Source: Scylla paramamosain (Eukaryota; Arthropoda; Malacostraca; Decapoda; Portunidae). From it: DNA of 64,000 bases. Both the position numbers and the translations under genes were made by a program. The stretch lies in contig NC_087156.1 in the NCBI RefSeq assembly GCF_035594125.1, forward strand, positions 21,026,497 through 21,090,496, written 5' to 3'. The notes beneath the pieces were generated by a model. The model worked only from the letters and a program-made list of their open reading frames with translations. It was not told the origin of the DNA and searched no databases. This document shows positions 1 to 40,489 of the stretch, piece after piece; the first letter of the stretch is position 1, and every line of letters starts with the position of its first letter.

Positions 1-2637
1 ACCATGAACCTAAATGGCCTGCCCAGTGGACAGCACAGAATAACATAATAAAAAATAATCAAGACATGTTGCTCGCACGTTCTGCATCTCCTTCAGCTAA
101 CTAGAGGAGGTAGGTGCAAGAGTTATGTCATCACTGATTCCATTGCAAGGCAAAGTAGCCCCAGCCTTTTACACTTTTCTCTATTGGCTGTCCATTTACT
201 CCAGGCCACCCGAGCAAAAGTTCTTTCATCCATGTCTAATTCTGTCTACCCTGCCTCCTTAAACCATTCCATGGCCACCAGCTTTATTATGTTAGCTGTT
301 CATCTATTACAGGGGACAGAAATCCATATAATTACCCAAAATGGAAGTAAAGTAAAAATTAAAGGGGTAATGAAAATTCAATACACATACAAACATTTGT
401 TTGGTTTAACTTTGAAGTCATGGGATATACTGTAATATAAATAGATTTTGGGTTATACCACAAAAAGTTCTCCCATTCTCATCATGTGTATGCTGATTAT
501 GTGTTTTACGTATGTCCACTTTTCTCTACTTTTCTCTCAATAATTTTAATGAAGTCAAACCTTGTTCAACTTTGGTCTATTTCCTAATTTTGTGTTTTCT
601 TATTTCTCCATATTATACCACATCATTATCAAGTACGCATGATAAAATAGAAGCACCATCCTGATCATTGCTGTGAATTCTATAAAAAGATAGATGATCC
701 TCAAGCACATTTATGTAACAATCACCTTTCATTACACAGTTCTTTGAATGGAAACAGTTTTCTACTGTATTGCAATACAAATGCTCATTACTTTCTGTAA
801 CAACTATATATGTGCCAGACACAAAATAAAACAGATTAAAACCCTATAAACCAACACTGCTGACAGTGCAGGTTTTCCAGAAATCCTGTTTAAAGAAAAT
901 TGCTTAGAGTGACTTTGAACTTGTAGATAAAAAGGGTAAAGTCTATGAAATACTGTTAATTGCTATATGCTTGATGCAATATCCAGCATGTAATCATGAA
1001 TAAATGTTGTCTTTTTCAAAAGTAATGCAAATTTTAAGTCACCTTCATAAAGCAATATGGATGCTTTATGACATTATCTCAGGTGCTTTACTGTCTCACC
1101 CTCTGCTGGAACCAATGTAATTTCACTTTTCATCAAGGAGGAAATACACATGACATGTATTTATTTCCTGTCTTTAACATAAATGTTTGACAAGTTTTGC
1201 ATGTATATGCACTTTTAGTGCTGTGGTTAGCCTGCTCACCTCAAAACTGAGACTTTAATCCTGGTATGCAAGGAGTTTCCTTCCATATTGCAAAATTAAA
1301 GAAAATCTGATAAACATAAGGGAGTTGTGACATCACAGTCCACAGCAGACCACTCAAGATAGTTTCTGACAGCAGACTACCCAAGATGGTTTCTAAAAGT
1401 GAAACATGAAGCATACAGTCTATTTTTATATATAGGAGAGCCCTCTCTTTTTTATATATGAAACTCACAATACAACTAGAGGATTAGAGATGATGATGAT
1501 GGCCATTTTGATGCACACAATAAGTGGAAACTACGGCATATGTGGATGTACATTTTAAACATGATGTATATTATTATGGACCTGCAAACCACAGTGGCAA
1601 GTGCAAGATTGATTGGGATCCATCTGGCATACAATTCTTGGTGTTTTGTAAAAACTTTCTCTGCTGCCACAGGTGGCATTACTTTGAGATAAAGGTACTA
1701 ATTCACATTAAAGATAAATTGACATACACCTAAGCTACATTAAACAAGGAAATCTTAATCATCCCTATTGGGAAAGCTGTTACACATTTATACATCAAGT
1801 ATGACACCAACTTGCCAACTGAAGTCCAATTAATGTGTCCAGATACTGAGTTTCTATGCCTTCCCTGAGAACTCCATCCCATTTCATCTACCTACTGGCA
1901 CTCTCCATATTTATACCACTTTTTATTCTGTGTTGACAAGTGAATGTAATTTAAAAATTGTGTTACATTATAGAAAAATTTCTCCTGAATACAATGATTT
2001 TAGATAATATTGTAAAACAGGGAGGAAGGCAAAATACTATTACAAGATGTACATGGCAGACAACAGTCACTCTACTATAGTATGTGTAGCTGTCTCTTTC
2101 TATCTTGTCATAAAATGTTGTCTCCATCCCTTATTTACTATAGTATCTAAAATTTCAGTACACCATTGTGCTCAGGAGAAATTCTTCATTTACAATTCTC
2201 AATTATTAAGCATTAGCTTTTCAATTCCAAGAATAAACACCAAAAACATTCATAACTTCAATCAGATCCATTATCTTCTTTATTTTTAGTCACTTTTAAT
2301 TATACAGTAAAGCATCCATAAGTTAGTATTCTGTGAGAAAAAAACATCAATGGCAATCTGACTACATAATATAGCAATAAGGTGACTGAGAAACTATGGG
2401 CGAGAACAGGAAAGATGCAGCCAGTCAAAAGAGTCACTGACTAGGCACCAAATGGAGCACTTCCTTGAACTGAGTATTGTTTTACTTAACCCTCTCATGT
2501 ACTAGTAACATCTCACAAGTTTTCTTTTCAATACCTCTTCTGTTGGCAGGCATTTGTGACTTCTCCGCACACCTTGCAAAACTTTGATCTAGAACCAGTT
2601 TTCTTTCCTTTGAAACTCTTAAGTAGGCATTTATCAT
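1..2637. other. No gene recognised
   Basis: AT-rich sequence with only short ORFs (under 85 codons) lacking family resemblance. It is expected to be AMPK alpha intron or downstream DNA. No KA1-domain exon was found here. Confidence 0.6.
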
Positions 2638-3863
2638 ACAGGGTGTCTGAGTTAAGGTACATATTTTGGGATTTGATAGTTCAAGTAATTCTATGTAGAA
2701 AATACTCTATACACATATGTTGTGTTTTGTTTTATTTTGCAAGAAATTAATGTGTAAGTTTTGCGTTGCAGGAGTTGCTCGCCTGGGTGGGCCTCCACCC
2801 GCTTCCCTCCCTCTTTGGCTTGCTATGTACTCCAGTGGTGCTGCACAGCATTAAGTGGTCATTTTTCGTGTACAATATACGCAGTCAAAACCTTACAGGA
2901 AATAGCAAATGACATTAAATTTTTGTACAGGTCAGTGTAGAAAATGTAGCACAGCAATACAGTGGTTAAGTGCTGCCTTTTAATTGTACATGGCAACTCA
3001 ATGCAACTGTCACCACTTCAACACTCAACAGTTGACATGTTGACACCTAAGTGACAGGCCTCATCAATCAGTTGACTGCCAAAGTGCATCTTTTTGCTAC
3101 TGTGAAAATGCCTTTAACATTCAGTAACACTGAGTATTCAGACATGATATTCATGTGATGATATTCATGACATGATATTCATTCTGTGATGAGAATGCCT
3201 GAGCTGCAGCAGCAGAATACAGACACAGGTACCCAGAGAGAAGACACCCAGATAGCAAAGTATTCTACAGAGTGTATCATCATCTCCATGAGAGAGGATG
3301 TTTCCCCAGTACTTCTGTAGCAGCTGAATGTACTGGAGCAGCTCAAGATGGTATCATCCAGATGACAATATGAAGCCCAACCATCAGAAGTACCAGTACA
3401 AGAGTACAAATACACAAATACATAAAGGACCAAAATTCATTTAAAAATAGCACAATTTGACATCACTTAAAAAGAATATTGTATAATCTAAATTGACATT
3501 TACAGGAGCAGCAGGAACACCAGGCAGTTGTCATGAAGCTGGTGAGTTGCCATATATATATTTAAAAGTAGCACTTAACAATCACTGTAATGCTGTGTTA
3601 CATGTTCATTTTCTTCACTGACACATACAAAAATTTAATCCGTCATTTGCTTTGACTGCGTAGGTTAAACACAAAAAATTAGCACTTCATGCCATGCAGC
3701 ACCACTCCAGTATGTAGCGAGGGAAGGAGGAAGAGGCCCACCCAAGCGAGCAACTCTCACAACACACAACTTACATTAATTTCCCGCAAAATAAAGCAAA
3801 ACACAGCATACATGTAGAGTATCAAATCCCAAAGTATATACTTTAACTCACAGGTTTCCCTAT
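2638..3863. mobile_element. Non-autonomous element with long terminal inverted repeats, copy 1
   Basis: The left end (CAGGGTGTCTGAGTTAAGGT) and right end (reverse complement of ACTTTAACTCACAGGTTTCC) form imperfect inverted repeats of over 200 bp. They also carry GGGTGGGCCTCCACC and its complement GTGGGCCTC. The centre has no plausible transposase. The element is homologous end to end with 46522-47636. Confidence 0.75.
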
Positions 3864-5019
3864 ATATCACTAGATTCATAAGGAAATTATTTTTATGATG
3901 ATCACATAAGAAATTTCCTAAAAAAGTAATTTCACTCATTTCCCCTCAAAAATAAATATAAAACAAGAAAAATAAGTTCAGAACCTTGTAGCTCAGAACT
4001 CTTCCCATGAACATTCTGCATGCTACACATCAACTAAACTGTCTTTTTATGAGCTTTACAGTGATACTATTGTCATTGTTATATATCTATTAGATCTCAA
4101 GAAAACAAAGAAAAACTGAAATAAGCATTCATCTTGGATTACGTGCTGACAGCCTGAGTCACGGAATGAAACTGACAAATTATCAAACAGTCGGCCTATT
4201 CTAGGAAGCATCAGCATTGACAATTCATTATTTTTGTGAAGCTTATGCTCATCTTTGACTCACCAAAAATTGACACCAGAAACTTTATTTTCAATTAATT
4301 TAAATGTTTTTTTTTTTTTTTCATTTGTGCATTGTTGCAGTTTCACATGAAGACATTTTGACACACATGTGTCTGGTGCATGATAGAGTTAAAGAAAAGG
4401 CACTGCTGCAGAACTTCCAGTTATGTCACAAAGGTGCTGTATATTCAAAGTAAACCGAGTTTACATTTTTGATAGCTAACACTACCACATTTATCAATAT
4501 GACTGTTCACAGTTACAAATACTGTACATGCTATCACAGATGTGTACAAGAAATTCAAAGATGTGAATTGCACTATGAAGGCTAGAAATTCACATTCCTT
4601 TCCTTATGCAAAAGTTGTAACAATATTCAAAATTTACTATGAATTACCCTTATTAAGGAAATACATTCCATACTATGATTTGCAAGGTAAACAAAATCTT
4701 TGAGCATTCTAAATAGATTTTGATATCATAAAGGAGTATACACAATTAACTTTGTGTTCAGAAGTACCAACGCTCCCTGATTTATGAACATTCAAGTTAT
4801 GAACTTCCACATATGAACAAGAGGCCTGGCTCAAGAGCAATCCAGTATTATTTATTTTATTTATTTATTTTATTTATTTACTTTTTTTTTCCCCCCTACA
4901 AGAGTTGCTGTTTCAAAGGCCTGGCTCAGGAGCAATCCTGAACCACCTGTAGCATCAAGATCGAGATCTACATCATGCAAACTGAATGTGAGGACAAAAC
5001 ACACTCATACAACAAAGCT

Positions 5020-5240
5020 AGGTTATGTGGTATGACTGTGATATGAGTTGCTGTGAGGCTCTTGTGATGCAAGTGATATATGGTGTGGCTGAGAGTGATA
5101 TGGATTGTTGAGTGACTAAGTGTAGTATGGGCTCTTGTGTGGCTGGGTGCTATGAATGGTGTAGTGAGGTGTGATTGAGTGTTGTGTGGCATGGTGTGGA
5201 GGGTGAGATGTATGTAGTGATGTGGTGTAGTGTAACTGGT
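5020..5240. repeat. Cryptic TGTG/GTGA-rich simple sequence
   Basis: The plus strand is G/T-rich with irregular GTGATATG, TGTGGCTG and TGAGTG words. The 110-codon minus ORF (Thr/His/Ser repeats) is a product of this composition, not a gene. Confidence 0.6.
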
Positions 5241-8200
5241 TTTGGCAGAAGAAATGTCTTTTCTTACATGACCATGATCCACTCTAATACAATTTTTCAC
5301 ATTCAGTTCACTTGACTACCCTCCACTACCTCTTGTTGACTCACTCATGGGTAATAGTGAAGGCTTGCAAGTGACTCGCTGAATGATTTTTCACTGAAAC
5401 AGTGCCATTGCACAGAATGACATTGGACTAAATGGCCTCTCTACTCCTACAGTGCAATGGCTGACCACCCTCAGCATCCCACCCAGACCCTTGTCACAAG
5501 TGCACCCACCTCACCTTAGACAAGACTCTAGAAGTAATACAAAGGATTGAAGACAGGAGAGAAGACAGTGAAAGGGAGAGCATTTAAGGTAAACCAGTCA
5601 ACCATACAAAAAAAAAGGGGTCTTAGGGTTGGGATGCAGAAGAGAATAAGAGGTTTCAAGAGTCCTAAAACAATATTTCTCTAATGCGATGGCCTTGCAG
5701 ATGAAAATTATCACATTTGAAAAGGAACAGCCATATAACAAGGTTGGTTAATTTATGTTAAATTTGTAACATAAACATTTGACACTGAATGGATTGTGGA
5801 AAATGAACATCAAGTTAGCCACTATCTCAGACATAGGCAGCCAACATCTCATCCCCCTTAGAAAAGTTTTCAGTCATCAAACTATGAAGTTAGACTGTAT
5901 GTCAGTCCAAGTCTAAAGCATGTGTAGCTGTGAAACATGAGGATTTATTAATGATGATGTCCATTCCAATGGACAACCTGTTCTGGGCACTATAATATCA
6001 CCTGAGTCCAGAACTCCCAACTAAAATACAAGAACTAGAGTTATGATGGTAAATATTACAATAAAGACAATAGACTGCTGCATTTATGCTTTCCTCCTCT
6101 TCTTACATAACCCACATAGAATATAACTTGAATTTCAAAGAGTATAAATATAAAAACATTTTTTTTATTTTCTTTTAAATAAGTGTACTTTAATTGCTTA
6201 ATGAATGTTAGAATAAATAATTATGCAAAAGGATCCAGAAATAAATGTGTCATTCAAGAGAAAATGGTAAATGTGCCTAGAAGGAAGGTGAAAACTGCAA
6301 CACTAGCATAATAAGCAATACCCACAGCTGAAACTTAATACATAACATGATGCACTCAAAAATAATGGCAAATAAACCCACTCCAGGTATCTGTAAAGAT
6401 AGTGACATGCTAGACCTTACATGTACAAAAAGCAAAACATCAAACATGAAATGTTTGCCAAGAATGCAAATAACTGCTAAAAGCCAAATATTTCAAGCTT
6501 CCCGAGATTTTCTTGTTCATAAGTTTCAACACTGACATAACTCCTCCCAGGACAATGTGATGGTTGGTTTCTCTACAACACCAGACATCCTTTCTCAAAT
6601 ACAAAATATTAATGAAAGGTATGTAAATGGAATTTGATATTATAATGCTCTAAAATAAATATTCTACTTATTGAGATATAACTTTTTTTTTTCCTTCTTT
6701 GGCAACATAACTTGAGATGATGATGTTTGATACTTCATTCACTGCAATAATTTTGGAGCTACGTGAGATAGGTTCCTCACTATTCATATCACTAACAACC
6801 ACAACAAGAAAATTGTTAAGCTGACATCAGTGACAAGCCCATCTCAAGGTACTGAAATATTTATACATATATACAGAGTGAGAGAAGGAGGCATTATATT
6901 GTACTACAGGGAAATCATCAAGGCTGGTCTCTCTTCATGTGGAGCATAAAGCAGCTGAGAACACAGCCACTTATTACAGTGATATTTCATTTCCATCAGA
7001 TAGAAGTGAAGAGCAGTAACCCTGTTATTCAGCATTTATTACATTTGCTACAAATCACAAGATTCCACTACATGATCAATGGCAGGGAAGTTGCCAGGTC
7101 ATGAGTCATTTCATTCAGTTTGGTTGATTCTATGGCCTAGTGCCATGTTTGCTAGTCATCCCTAGTTCACTAGTAGCTTACCAGGCTGTTATTCTCTTAT
7201 TCAAACCTATTACACAGAAGAGGTTAACTGGAAATTTCATAGAATTCTCCATGAAAATAACTGTATAATTACAAAAAAAAACATAGAGGATTACCAAAAC
7301 ATCCTAAATTAACTATATTATCAAAGACCAAAGTTAAGATAAAGAATTCTTTCAATAAATAAATGAATTACATACTATTTCATTTTTTTATGACCCTACT
7401 GTCAAGCACACTTTCTAATTACAAAGAGGGGAAGAAAGAAAAAGCAATTGATGAAGGCAGCTAGATCTGATGTGAGACATGTAGAACTAAACAGAAGGCC
7501 ATGAATGGAATGTACAGTATGAAATGAACATTATATGCATGACTGGTGAACATGATGGAAGGAAAAATTATTGTGGATGACAGGATTGAAATTTAAGCAT
7601 TTATAAATGTACAGCAGCCTAAAAAGGTCTCTGTAGGAGGTTTACCCACATCTGGTCCAATTCATTGACTGAATCAGATGCAGGGAAGGGGAAGGGTCCA
7701 TAGAGTAGCAGGAATAAATTACTTCTGTCAATGGGTCGATGTGAAAAGACCAGGAAGCTTGCACAAGTGACCCACATGCAAGTGTGGCTGGTAAGAATCC
7801 CCACATCAAGGGACAAAGGATAAAATATAATTTCTATTTAATCTTAGGGAATGCTTAAGTGTGTGTGTGTGTGTGTGTGTGTTGGAGTGTGTGTGCATGC
7901 CTCTGTTAACCCACCTTTGTTGGCTTATTAGCTTGATATGAGGATGGATATAGATACAAAAATGCAAACATTTTAAGGTACCTATATGATGCTCAAATCA
8001 TATCACTCAAAAATTTATTACCAACCATCCTATGTCTTTGCTGGGAGGAATCATGTGCATGTCAACAATAAACTCACATGCTCGAAAATCAGGATGAATC
8101 TTGCCAATACCAAGATGAGCTGTCAAAATTGAATGAAATGCAGATGGTAAAAATTAATTAATGTTCCTGTTGGAAAAAATGTTAGATACTTACAGATAAC

Positions 8201-8505
8201 CGTGGACACATCATCCAAATAATATTCTAATAATCCACTTACTGTTTCCAATGTCTATCATATGAAATATCTTAAAACAGATCATGCATGTATGGCTCAA
8301 AACTACTAAGATAAAATACATAATACACAATTATTGAAGGCAAAACATGGACTTCTGTAAAATTGAATGAGTGACAGATTCTGAGAAACCTCCATAAGAT
8401 AAAATTTTACAAGTTTCATTCATCTTCCACATTACAGGATTGGTGAGTATATTTATTTAACTAGTTGTAAGATACAGGACCTGAACTATGCTTAAATATG
8501 AGTGT

Positions 8506-8507
<2 letters not shown>

Positions 8508-8594
<87 letters not shown>
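8508..8594. repeat. (TG)n microsatellite
   Basis: About 87 bp of pure TG. A shorter (GT)n lies at 7859-7882. Confidence 0.95.
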
Positions 8595-8596
<2 letters not shown>

Positions 8597-10345
8597 AATA
8601 TTTATTTCAGTACCAGAAGTCTGAAGAACAAAACTATTTGTTTTGAGTTAACTTTTGGGATGAAGATGTGAAATGCAAAATTTTTCTGATTCAAAAATGT
8701 CAAAAATAGAACTAATATTTAAAGAAATTGAGAAACTCGATAGCAGGAAAAGTTCGTCAATTGTTACCAGCAGCCAGTGACACAATATATTTGTGAAATG
8801 GCATTTATGCACCATATTTATCAGCCAGGAATGCTTGTGAATACATATGATTGTATGTGAATGTAAACATGTTGACACTGTCTTTTCCATCTGCCTTTAA
8901 GAGATATCAATCTAGTTTATAAATGGATGTGAAAGGCAGCAGGACAACACCCTGACAATGTTATTTTACCAGACTGGAAAAAAAAAAATAAATAAAACTA
9001 ATTTAATATTCAGGGAGAGAAAAACTTAAAACTAATTGCAAAAATGAGGATTAATTGGACTTATTTTGAAATTATAAAGATGCTTTAGAGAATTTGAAGC
9101 AGAACTGTAGTTTTGGGTGCTTCAGCCCTGGGATACAAAAGTATAAATAGAGAGCTTGTGTGCAACATAAAAAATATAGGAGAGAGAATAGATCAGTGAG
9201 CTTTAAATTCATGAAATTGTTTACCTCTTGCTCTGATTTATAAATTTCTATTCATTAATGAAAATATACAAAAAAGTTACATAAGAACATATAAAATTAA
9301 TTAAATAAAAAATTAAAGTATCTAAAAAATAACTAAGAAATATTCAGAATGCACTAGTTGTAAAAAATGTATTTACAGTTGATGAAACTATTCTAAAATT
9401 TCTCACTCCATTTCCAACGCTTCTATCACCTGCTGCCAGTTCACCATCCTTGAGCTCTGTCCCAAAAAACTGAAAGTATTTACAGTGCAAAGCTATCTGG
9501 TATGTTTTGGTTTTGGCAACCAAATTACTACATTTAGCAATGATGAGCATTTCAGCAGCATTACACATGACAGCCTTTGGCAGCCCAATGGAAATCCAGA
9601 TGTCATAAACTACTAAGCATCCATTAGCTGTGGTGTTACTCATACCTGCTTACCCTTGTTGGTGATTTAGTGAATGGTATGACATTATTCTCTTGAACTT
9701 CTCTCGAAAAGAAAATTTATAATCTTTCTCTAAATCAAGCAAAATTAACAAATCTTCAAATAAAACTGCTACAAGAGAAATTCTACTCTAACTTCACCAT
9801 GCAGAAATTACATGCAGTCATCTCTGCATAGAGGCTCATATTTTTCAGTTAAATATTATGCTTAAGTTACATCCATAAAGTTACCCCAAGAAGAAAGCAA
9901 AAGTTAAAAACAATATTAAGTCTTCATATAAGAAGTTCAATTTTCAATTATGTACAATACTAATAAGTTTTCCAATGGGGATCTGTGTTTGCAAAGAGCA
10001 TGTTTAATGAATACTAACACACAAGACCATCAATAAAAAATATGGACATAACATGATAGTAATATCAAAGCAGTGAGCACCACATTTATCATAGTTGGAA
10101 AACAAGAGTCTTCACTATTATTTTTCTCTTGAAATAAATAAATATTTCTACTTTTCAATGGTCTTGTTGCACATCATGATTCACAATGCACTGCACTTTG
10201 CCTCTTTGCACAGACCCACTGAGAAAAAACTAAGAATATTGCACAGATGAAAAAACAAACTTCATATGTGAAGGTAAAACAATTTGTTTTGTTTTTGCAT
10301 GTGCTTTAGGAAGAATATTTTTACATGTTGTGCAGTCTTTATACT

Positions 10346-10348
<3 letters not shown>

Positions 10349-10416
<68 letters not shown>
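10349..10416. repeat. (TA)n microsatellite
   Basis: About 68 bp of pure TA in the region beyond AMPK exon 10. Confidence 0.95.
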
Positions 10417-10418
<2 letters not shown>

Positions 10419-10829
10419 ATAATGTCTTACTTTTGGAAGTAATTGCGAACTAAAAAGTTTTTTAACGTCTTAGGGCAACCTAGGGCAAAAAAAGATAAGA
10501 AGCTTATTCATAACAACATTCCCAAAATAAAGCACAAGGATCATGAGAGATGGCCAATTTAGTTTCTAAGGTGTTTTGATAATCCTCTTTTGAAACTTTC
10601 AAAACTGCACAAATCTTAGGCAGGAGAAAGACAGAAACAAAAAGAGTTCTAGAGTATACCAGCAAAAGGGATAAAAGAGTGAAGATACTGATTAATTCTT
10701 GCATTAGTAAAATGTACAGAACAGAGATGGGAGTAAGTAAAAAGTCTTGTGCAGCAAGGATCATAATTTACATCACATCTTCAATGTTCTCATATCCAGG
10801 ATATTGTCTGAATGAAAGTATCAAAACAA

Positions 10830-11480
10830 ATTCATTCCTATATTCACTCAACACAACAAATCTATCTCCTCTTCTCTAATGACATTCAACTAATCCCTCC
10901 TCTACATCAAACATGGACTCTCCACTAAAAATCTCAACTGAAAATGTCACACCTCTTCTCTTGCTAAAACAGCTTCCACAAAGTTAGCTATTCCATATCA
11001 TCTCCAACAATTCTCTTCCTCCTCCTCCTCTCAGTTACTTGCTTTCTATAACAGACTTATTTGTTCACACATGGAGTATTGCTTTCATATATGTAGAGGT
11101 TCAGCTCACTTCTCTTCTCATCAATTTTTCTCCTCTAACAGAGTCCTGATTTTCTCACTCACCACTGCAGTGTTGCCACTCTTAGTATTACTACCTTCTA
11201 TCATCATTTCCATGGTTGCTGGTCTTCTGAACTTGTAACTAGCATTCCTTCCCCTCCTGTGGTCAAGCTGCATAAGACTTTCAACTTACTCTCAACTTCA
11301 CACTTTCTAAATTTCCTCCTGCCTATCACTTGAATAATTTTAAAAGAAGACTAACAATACACATTATAAAATAAACTGGCATCTTTCTTGGTTGTTCTAC
11401 CTCTACTTTTTTGGGGGGAATGGCATTATGAGCCAGCTTTTTATCAATTTTTTTCTCCTTGGCCAGTGTGGTAAACCACC
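10830..11480 (+). mobile_element. Decayed LINE C-terminal fragment (divergent family-1 relative)
   Basis: Plus-strand reading is collinear with the family-1 C-terminus: a TCTCCACTAAAAATCTCAAC block, CTTGCTAAAACAGCTTCCAC, CACACATGGAGTATTGCTTT, GTTGCCACTCTTAGTATT and a tail with TTTTTCTCCTTGGCCAGTGT. Divergence is much higher than in the other copies, so this is an older insertion. Confidence 0.55.
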
Positions 11481-11760
11481 AATTTCATAAAAAGCTTCGA
11501 TATAACATACAAAATGCTAAACTACAGGAGTACACTACATAAAGTTGCACAGAAATGTATAAAACTACAATAGTTTCAAATAAAAATACTTACATAATTA
11601 CTAAAGATCACCTTAATCTAAGTAATTTTCAGGTTGGTGAAGAAGACTAATAAAATAATATCACTTCCAATAAGTTTCTTAGTGTTCTTGGCTCACAATA
11701 AGAAACATATTCTTGGATAAAAATAACTTCATGTTATCCAAAGCACAAAAAATTACTCAC

Positions 11761-30593
<18,833 letters not shown>

Positions 30594-30827
30594 GGCTGCT
30601 GCTGCGTCCGTCCGTCAGCTGTGTTATTGTGATGGCCTCGTCCTCTCCACTGCAGACGACAACACCCACACTGCCAGGCGGAGCTCGTTTTCCACACTCA
30701 CAGTAAATCGGAATATTTTTCTTCATGTGATAATAGTTTTCTTTTTTTTCAAGTAGATTTTTCATATCATGATATGAGCACAACTTTAGTATCTACTGGT
30801 CTATTTATATGTAGTGCTGATGCGCAA

Positions 30828-30951
30828 TACACACACACACACACACACACACACACGGTGTCAAGTTTGACTCGTTCTTGTAGAAATACAAAATAAGTTG
30901 ATATAAATAGGCAGATACATCTAATAAAGATGTATCGAATATCTTCAATCA

Positions 30952-31018
<67 letters not shown>
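30828..31018. repeat. (AC)n and (TC)n arrays upstream of AMPK alpha
   Basis: (AC)n at 30828-30856 and (TC)n at 30954-31018, both within 430 bp of the AMPK start codon in the divergent intergenic region. Confidence 0.9.
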
Positions 31019-31020
<2 letters not shown>

Positions 31021-31489
31021 ATCAGCATCTACTTTCGTAATAGACATCTGCATTCGCTTTGACAAATTATTTAATAAAGTTCTGCATCCGTATGTGTGAT
31101 TCCTGATATAGAAAAACTTCATAATTTTCTTTTCTCGGGAATATATGACATCTATGGAATTTTCAAGAAAAGTTTGCTGGACATAGATTCACACATAGTG
31201 TGTGTGTGTGTGCGTGTGTAACCTGCCGACCACCTATTACCAAGTATTCGTGTACATGTACAGTACATGTAGTTTGAGTATCTACATGCTTATCGCCAAC
31301 TTTTCAGAATTTGGCGGCTGCGCTGTTCTTTATGAACTATTTAGCGTAACACTACCTTATATCGGCTGAAAGGCTGACGTGTGTCTATGATATATAGCTA
31401 CAATACTTTAAAAGTCAGGCATGGATTGTTCTTCCGGCCACCTTCCGTTATCCCATATAATATAATCGATTTATTTATCAGTGAAGTGA

Positions 31490-31870
31490 AGCGGCTCAGA
31501 ATACCTAACTTCAATGAAGCTTATTTAGCGAGAGACGAAATATTATGAAGTTTATTGTTTAACATAAGAAGTTAAAAACATGAGGGAAGTTGCATGAGGC
31601 TGTTACCTACTAGTGAGAGTCATTGCTTCATTCATAAATTTATCTACTCTTAAATTTTCTAGTAAAGGGCAGAATAAAAATATTCAGTTTAGAAAAGGGG
31701 AACAGTTGAGCATCATTGAAAAAGAGCTAGAGGAACGTTGTATTGAGTGAATAGATGGATAAATTGGAGGCGCTGAATAATATTATTGGCTGTGTCCTCC
31801 TTGTGACCAGCTAAGGGATGCAGTAACTTTTACGATCTCATTGCTGGATCTGGTACATTATTTCGTACAA
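31490..31870 (-). mobile_element. Decayed family-1 LINE fragment in the AMPK/eIF3h intergenic region
   Basis: CTCAGAATACCTAACTTCAA, TTCAGTTTAGAAAAGGGGAA and GTTGAGCATCATTGAAAAAG follow the order of the RT C-terminal region in other minus copies. An unrelated stretch of about 110 bp (31560-31670) interrupts it. Confidence 0.65.
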
Positions 31871-32183
31871 ATGTCTCTGGTGAAAGTAGGTATATCAGTT
31901 CATTTTTTTATTACCATTGACTAGCAACCAAGCGGGTGACCGTACCGAAACTCAGACGGATCCTTGATAGTAGAACGAGGAAGAGGTGGTTATTTGATAA
32001 TGGGGATACTGGAGAAGCAAAAGTTATAATACATTAACAAAAAATATGAAAGATATAAATACAATATAAATTACCTGGGAAGGAAGAAGAAAATATATCT
32101 GATTGCCGTTATAAAAATTAAGTGAACTGAGCGCGGAGCAGGACGAGCCTTCCTACCTTATGTTTCCTTGGTCAGCCTACAAC

Positions 32184-40036
<7,853 letters not shown>

Positions 40037-40075
40037 AAATCTGAAAACCATCCTTTTGTAATTGTAATGACACTG

Positions 40076-40081
40076 AATAAA
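40076..40081 (+). terminator. eIF3h polyadenylation signal AATAAA
   Basis: A canonical AATAAA lies 40 nt after the eIF3h stop codon, in an A-rich stretch with a second overlapping weaker signal. It would give a very short 3' UTR. Confidence 0.7.
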
Positions 40082-40489
40082 AAATAATAAGATATATCAC
40101 AGATTAGTTACTCACTTGTGGAGTTTATATACCATTTATGGCAAGATAAGAGAAGGAGCACACAAGGGTTCAGCCTATCATATCCCCAGCATGAGATGCC
40201 TCTGGTTAGTGGATGATAAGGGAAAGTGGAGAATAAAAACTCAGCAAAGTTTGCTGGGTCAAGGATTGGGGGCTCAAATACAGAATGATGTACCATATAA
40301 GATTGCCATTCCTTGCCTGAGGCACCAGTCCTCAGTCCCAAAGCCTTTCCATACTGACAAATTAAGAGAAAACTACTGCAACTAATAGTGTATATGAAGA
40401 TAACTAGCACTTAGATAATTATCTTTGGTAGGATAATAAATTAATTAGGTACCCTTCAAGTTGTATGGTAAATTATTATTATTATTTTT

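Larger units (their letters stand above)
3864..10348. other. No confirmed gene; simple repeats and unassigned short ORFs
   Basis: Holds the (TG)n array, the G/T-rich patch at 5 kb and two unassigned minus-strand open stretches. 9344-9643 has 99 codons with no known motif. 7995-8203 could be two small spliced pieces. Otherwise nothing is seen. Confidence 0.55.
30594..32183. promoter_or_regulatory. Divergent intergenic region of AMPK alpha and eIF3h
   Basis: The 1.59 kb between the two start codons must hold both promoters. It contains (AC)n at 30828-30856, (TC)n at 30954-31018, a decayed LINE fragment at about 31490-31870 and a pyrimidine-rich run just before the eIF3h ATG (CCTTCCTACC). Such a run is reminiscent of the TCT-type start sites of translation-machinery genes. 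No TATA box is obvious. The role is inferred from position only. Confidence 0.55.

Noticed and set aside
4968..5300. 110-codon minus ORF rich in Thr, His and Ser
   Set aside because: Composition follows the G/T-rich simple sequence. No domain and no splice structure.
8040..8123. HLGIG segment as the AMPK KWHLGI C-terminal exon
   Set aside because: Only four residues agree, the following residues do not match, and the required Trp codon before it cannot be formed at the junction.
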